Part shown: piece after piece, positions 5,346-8,472 of the stretch
How the letters are laid out: each line of letters opens with the position of its first letter
How positions within the stretch are numbered: position 1 is the stretch's first letter
NCBI GenBank assembly: GCA_009936765.1
Contig: JAACDL010000141.1
Coordinates: forward strand, 1 to 8,472
Length of the DNA: 8,472 bases
Reading direction: 5' to 3'
Source: Methanobacteriota archaeon
Lineage (GTDB): Archaea; Thermoplasmatota; Poseidoniia; Poseidoniales; Poseidoniaceae
Position numbers and translations under genes: made by a program
Notes under the pieces: generated by a model
The model's input: the letters and a program-made list of their open reading frames with translations, nothing else
Told to the model about the DNA's origin: nothing
Database searches by the model: none

Positions 5346-8300
5346 TTACAAGAAGTCAGCCAAACTCATTTGTTTGGCCTTGTCATTATTGAACAGACTC
5401 TCAACGCTATCAGCCAACCATTCGACATTTTGCTTAGTGTAATGATCTACCCCGTATGTCTCCATTACGTGTTTTGTTACTTTGATATATTTCCTAACAG
5501 CACCCTCGGTAACAGTCAGTGCAAGATTTCCATTACACATCTCGCCCTCTGCTTTGCGAACACCAAACGCACTCATTCCCCTTCCACTTTGTTTTGGGGG
5601 CTGGATACATTTTGCAGCAAGTGGCATTCTACGATAGGAGTGACCACACTTCAAACACCTCACTTTCTGTCTAGTGAATGCCACTAGGTTACCTCGTAAA
5701 TCCGGTAAGAAATGCGATCGCACAACACTAGATGCGACAGTTCTGACGTTAACCCCTCTCAGCCTATGGCCCAATGACAACTGACCATTCATTTTGTCAA
5801 TCATGGTCTCCAGTGTCTTGTAAGCAGATAGTGGCGGCCCTTCAGCCATGTTCTTTGTGGAATGAGTGAACCCGAGCCCCCTTACTGCAGCAATTGAGCC
5901 TAATCTTCTTTCAACAAAGTCCATCTTATCTGCAAGTGCTTTAGGGTGAGGTTGATCTAATGTTGCCTCGTAAAACCATCTTTCATAATGCCATGCAGAA
6001 TCTACATTCAGAGCCTCTTTGTCGACTTCTGTAGGGTTGAGTCGTGTTGTTAGAACCAATGGGGCATCCATTTGGCCACCTCTATTGGATGGCAAAATTT
6101 CTCTACTGAAATTGAGCAATCCATCCATCAGCAACATTATTGCGTCTTCATCACCATCACAATTTCTTCTTTTGGCTGCATGGAAAAGTGGATGCGCGTA
6201 TCCTCCTGAACTATCTGAGAAACCGATCAGCCTTGACAAAACTCCACCGGATGTGTGAGGTGCTAACGCACAAATCAGATGGCCAACTAAGTCAGTTGGC
6301 TTGTCCACATGATAGAACGGTTCCATACCGTAGAACCTTACCAATAATTCATCGATATATTTCGCAGCCCTGATGAAATATTCGGCACCATTCTTTGCAA
6401 GGATAAAGTCCTGAGGGAATATTTCTAGCATTTGCGTGTTGCTAACAAGCTCATCTCCGAAGCAATCGTGTGTGTATCCGAGGTGTTTCAATTGGGTCCA
6501 TTCAACTTCAACCTCTTCAGGTGTGAAATGTGTTACTGGGACATCACTCATGTCGAATCTTATAGTGCCGTCTCTGAAAACAGGAAGCCCGTGTCTTGCT
6601 CTTAGAATACCTTTAGCAACAGGCTCTGGAGTCTGGTTTTTACTCATCAATTTTTTGAGCCCCTTGATTTTCTTAGGAACACGGTCTAAGCCTAGAGAGA
6701 TCCTAGCGTCTTCGAGTAAGTTGTCAAGGCGAATTGTTTGTAATTCGCCCTTTCTCCTAGATTTTTCTTTATCACTAGAGACTCTCAATTCAGTTCTGCC
6801 GCCACAAACCTCTCCGGGCTTACCTTCTCCATATTGGTCTAATTTACGGTGATGGCAAGACACCATTGGAGATTTTTTATCACACACTGTACAGAAACGA
6901 ACGCCCATTTGAACTCTCAAAACCTGCTGCTCCGCAGCATTAGTCATCAAGCGTTGATTTCCACCCGATAATGCTAGAGGGAATAAAGAATGAACAGTCG
7001 GCTTTTCACGAGGTGCACTTTTCTCAGGGCGACCCATCCTACATCCTACTCTAACTGGTGCAGAATGTTCCCATCGTATTCGAGATAGTTGTCGAACCTG
7101 AGTAAGTATTCCGTCTACAGCATGGTCATCTTCCAATATTTGAGCTTGCAAATATTGGTCCGGATTATCAGGGCCCGGGTCGGGTAATTTGCTAGCAGCA
7201 TCTCTACCGATTTTGTCAGTTTCAGCAATGCCAAGGCCGCGCTGCCTCGCTCCAGTTTCAGCAGCGATGCGGACAGTTGAACGCTCACTTTCCAGTTCCC
7301 CTTTCCTTTTCTTTTCTTGGGCTAATACTACCTCTGCATCTCTTAGAGCACTTATTCTCTGTGAAAATACGACATCTGCATTTTCTATTCTGATTGGCGC
7401 ATTGCCCTTTGGTGCAAAACCCAAACCATCGAGCATGGCTTGCCATCCATCTGTAATCACCAAATCATCCCCTTCATGGTGATGAGTCAAACCTAGCATC
7501 AATGCAGTACCTTTCACTAGACCATGGAGCCGTAGTACCCATCCGTGAGGGATAGATTTAGCAAAAATCCCCTCTTCAACTGGAATACTTGGCCCTGGAA
7601 TCGAATCATAATTTAATTCGGCTTCAACTTCAGGCCTTAGGGTATCCATATTTTTGGCATCCCAACCCTTCACTCCGGAGATGAATCGTAAACTATTATC
7701 TCGGATTGTCGCAGTTTCCATAGCCTTTAGAAGCGCAGGGACCCATTCAATTGGCAAATCCAACCACCAAGGGTTGTGCGAACCTATTAGGGATGTGGAA
7801 AAGCGAATTGCAATTTCTTTTGATGCCTCCCAAGAAGGGTTTTGATGGATCAAGAAATCTCTCCATTTTCTACGCGTATGGAATCTAGCATGCATGTCGG
7901 TGCTCTGGCCGATAGGAGAACCCGGAATCCCTTCTGGAACCGATTTAGTATCTAAACTCATTATTCTACAAAAATCAACCACGGCTTGTTCACTATCTAG
8001 TGCATCAATTAAGTCTGCAGCCCACCAATCGTGAGAATATCCTGCTGGAACTAAATTTTTGTTATTCTCCATGAATTCTCCGTATCCGAGAACCAATTCT
8101 CCATTATCCCAGATAGATCTGATGAGATGCTTATCTTTTCTGAAAGCCTCTTCTGTGTCATAGCGTTTGAATGAACCATCTGCTAGAATTGCCCAAGGCC
8201 CTTGTGCAATGTCACACGGAGTAATTGCGCACGCTTTACCGGGGCGCTCTATTTTCATCTGCGTTCCGACGGCTATGAAGTCGTCCATAGCGGCCATACT

Positions 8301-8472
8301 AGCGGCATTACAGGAGCCAGCAGCAAGTCCAGATGGCCTAGCCCGGCCGTACCTTAATCGGAATCCACCCGGTTCAAGAGGTGCCCCAAATACCGGCCTG
8401 CCTGCGATAATATCCTTCATGAATTTCGATATTTCTGGAACTTTTCGGGATTTGAAATTATTACTCCCACCC
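5346..8472 (-). CDS. polC: DNA polymerase D large subunit DP2, 5' end outside the window
   Basis: The catalytic large subunit of the archaeal replicative polymerase PolD; it works with the exonuclease subunit DP1 (not here). The reading frame stays open from the right edge through ATG 8420, which is an internal methionine: conserved DP2 sequence spans it, so the N-terminal domain (probably about 200 or more residues) lies beyond the edge. Numbering from that methionine: GRPVF at 7-11, GGFRLRYGR at 18-26, GTQMKIERPGK at 52-62, a charged coiled-coil-like region rich in K, E and R (about 355-400), MGRPEK at 462-467 and GGNQR at 486-490. Zinc ligands are probably C510, C513, C522, C539 and, near the end, C922, C925, C938, C962. 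The catalytic double-psi barrel motif NCDGDED is at 753-759 (D755, D757). It is uninterrupted by an intein. The protein ends in a PIP-like motif, QMSLADFL (1017-1024). Confidence 0.97.
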   Translation of the reverse strand, partial: GGSNNFKSRKVPEISKFMKDIIAGRPVFGAPLEPGGFRLRYGRARPSGLAAGSCNAASMAAMDDFIAVGTQMKIERPGKACAITPCDIAQGPWAILADGSFKRYDTEEAFRKDKHLIRSIWDNGELVLGYGEFMENNKNLVPAGYSHDWWAADLIDALDSEQAVVDFCRIMSLDTKSVPEGIPGSPIGQSTDMHARFHTRRKWRDFLIHQNPSWEASKEIAIRFSTSLIGSHNPWWLDLPIEWVPALLKAMETATIRDNSLRFISGVKGWDAKNMDTLRPEVEAELNYDSIPGPSIPVEEGIFAKSIPHGWVLRLHGLVKGTALMLGLTHHHEGDDLVITDGWQAMLDGLGFAPKGNAPIRIENADVVFSQRISALRDAEVVLAQEKKRKGELESERSTVRIAAETGARQRGLGIAETDKIGRDAASKLPDPGPDNPDQYLQAQILEDDHAVDGILTQVRQLSRIRWEHSAPVRVGCRMGRPEKSAPREKPTVHSLFPLALSGGNQRLMTNAAEQQVLRVQMGVRFCTVCDKKSPMVSCHHRKLDQYGEGKPGEVCGGRTELRVSSDKEKSRRKGELQTIRLDNLLEDARISLGLDRVPKKIKGLKKLMSKNQTPEPVAKGILRARHGLPVFRDGTIRFDMSDVPVTHFTPEEVEVEWTQLKHLGYTHDCFGDELVSNTQMLEIFPQDFILAKNGAEYFIRAAKYIDELLVRFYGMEPFYHVDKPTDLVGHLICALAPHTSGGVLSRLIGFSDSSGGYAHPLFHAAKRRNCDGDEDAIMLLMDGLLNFSREILPSNRGGQMDAPLVLTTRLNPTEVDKEALNVDSAWHYERWFYEATLDQPHPKALADKMDFVERRLGSIAAVRGLGFTHSTKNMAEGPPLSAYKTLETMIDKMNGQLSLGHRLRGVNVRTVASSVVRSHFLPDLRGNLVAFTRQKVRCLKCGHSYRRMPLAAKCIQPPKQSGRGMSAFGVRKAEGEMCNGNLALTVTEGAVRKYIKVTKHVMETYGVDHYTKQNVEWLADSVESLFNNDKAKQMSLADFL
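5349..5372 (-). other. PIP-box-like clamp-binding motif at the DP2 C-terminus
   Basis: The last eight residues read Q-M-S-L-A-D-F-L, matching the PCNA-interacting pattern Qxx(hydrophobic)xx(aromatic)(aromatic), except that the final aromatic is leucine. Placement at the extreme C-terminus is where archaeal PolD binds PCNA. This would tether the polymerase to the sliding clamp. Confidence 0.7.

Noticed and set aside
6141..6164. Possible intein at the DP2 catalytic motif
   Set aside because: NCDGDED and its flanks are continuous, with no intein-type cysteine start or HN ending; no intein is present in the visible part.
8418..8420. ATG at 8420 as the true DP2 start, implying an N-terminally truncated polymerase
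   Set aside because: The frame remains open to the window edge, and conserved DP2 sequence (KDIIAGRPVF) spans the methionine, so the gene is cut by the window and not truncated.

Overview
The window reads as a compact stretch of archaeal chromosome. It carries the large subunits of two archaeal/eukaryotic-type replication enzymes: DNA polymerase D (DP2) and primase (PriL). It also carries an archaeal-type pterin diphosphokinase (MptE/DUF115) and a DUF373 membrane protein, a family known from archaea. The protein style (acidic, small Zn-ribbon proteins, mesophilic AT-leaning codon use) and the very tight packing would fit a planktonic marine euryarchaeon such as Marine Group II (Poseidoniales, Thermoplasmatota). 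That lineage assignment is an inference from style, not from a marker comparison. I saw no mobile element, CRISPR array, tRNA, rRNA or replication origin.

Layout, left to right. 1-620 (-): an unrecognised gene whose 3' end lies outside the window. 656-1114 (-): a two-CBS-domain protein with a TTG start behind a strong Shine-Dalgarno; it probably heads an operon with the previous gene. 1115-1338: a divergent promoter region holding a perfect 7-bp inverted repeat. 1339-1770 (+): a small protein ending in a zinc ribbon. 1771-2889 (-): the DUF373 membrane protein. 2935-4116 (-): primase large subunit, immediately upstream of DUF373 in the same direction. 4117-4146: a 30-bp divergent gap. 4147-4779 (+): MptE, overlapping by 4 bp (ATGA) a two-helix membrane protein at 4776-5345 (+). 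5346-8472 (-): DP2, whose first part lies off the right edge.

Functionally, PriL lays down primers (with PriS, not here) and DP2 extends them (with DP1, not here). DP2 carries its own C-terminal PIP-like motif for the sliding clamp. MptE makes the activated pterin for tetrahydromethanopterin or folate synthesis. The DUF373, zinc-ribbon, CBS, two-TM and left-edge proteins have no function I can state.

The most distinctive feature of the window is architectural. Both convergent gene pairs meet with no base between their stop codons, each at the same hexamer TGATTA, and the primase/MptE divergent gap is only 30 bp. Transcripts here must therefore overlap or read into neighbouring genes. I found no clear evidence of a previously undescribed multi-gene system; the candidates for follow-up are the uncharacterised membrane and zinc-ribbon proteins and the conserved-looking compact architecture.
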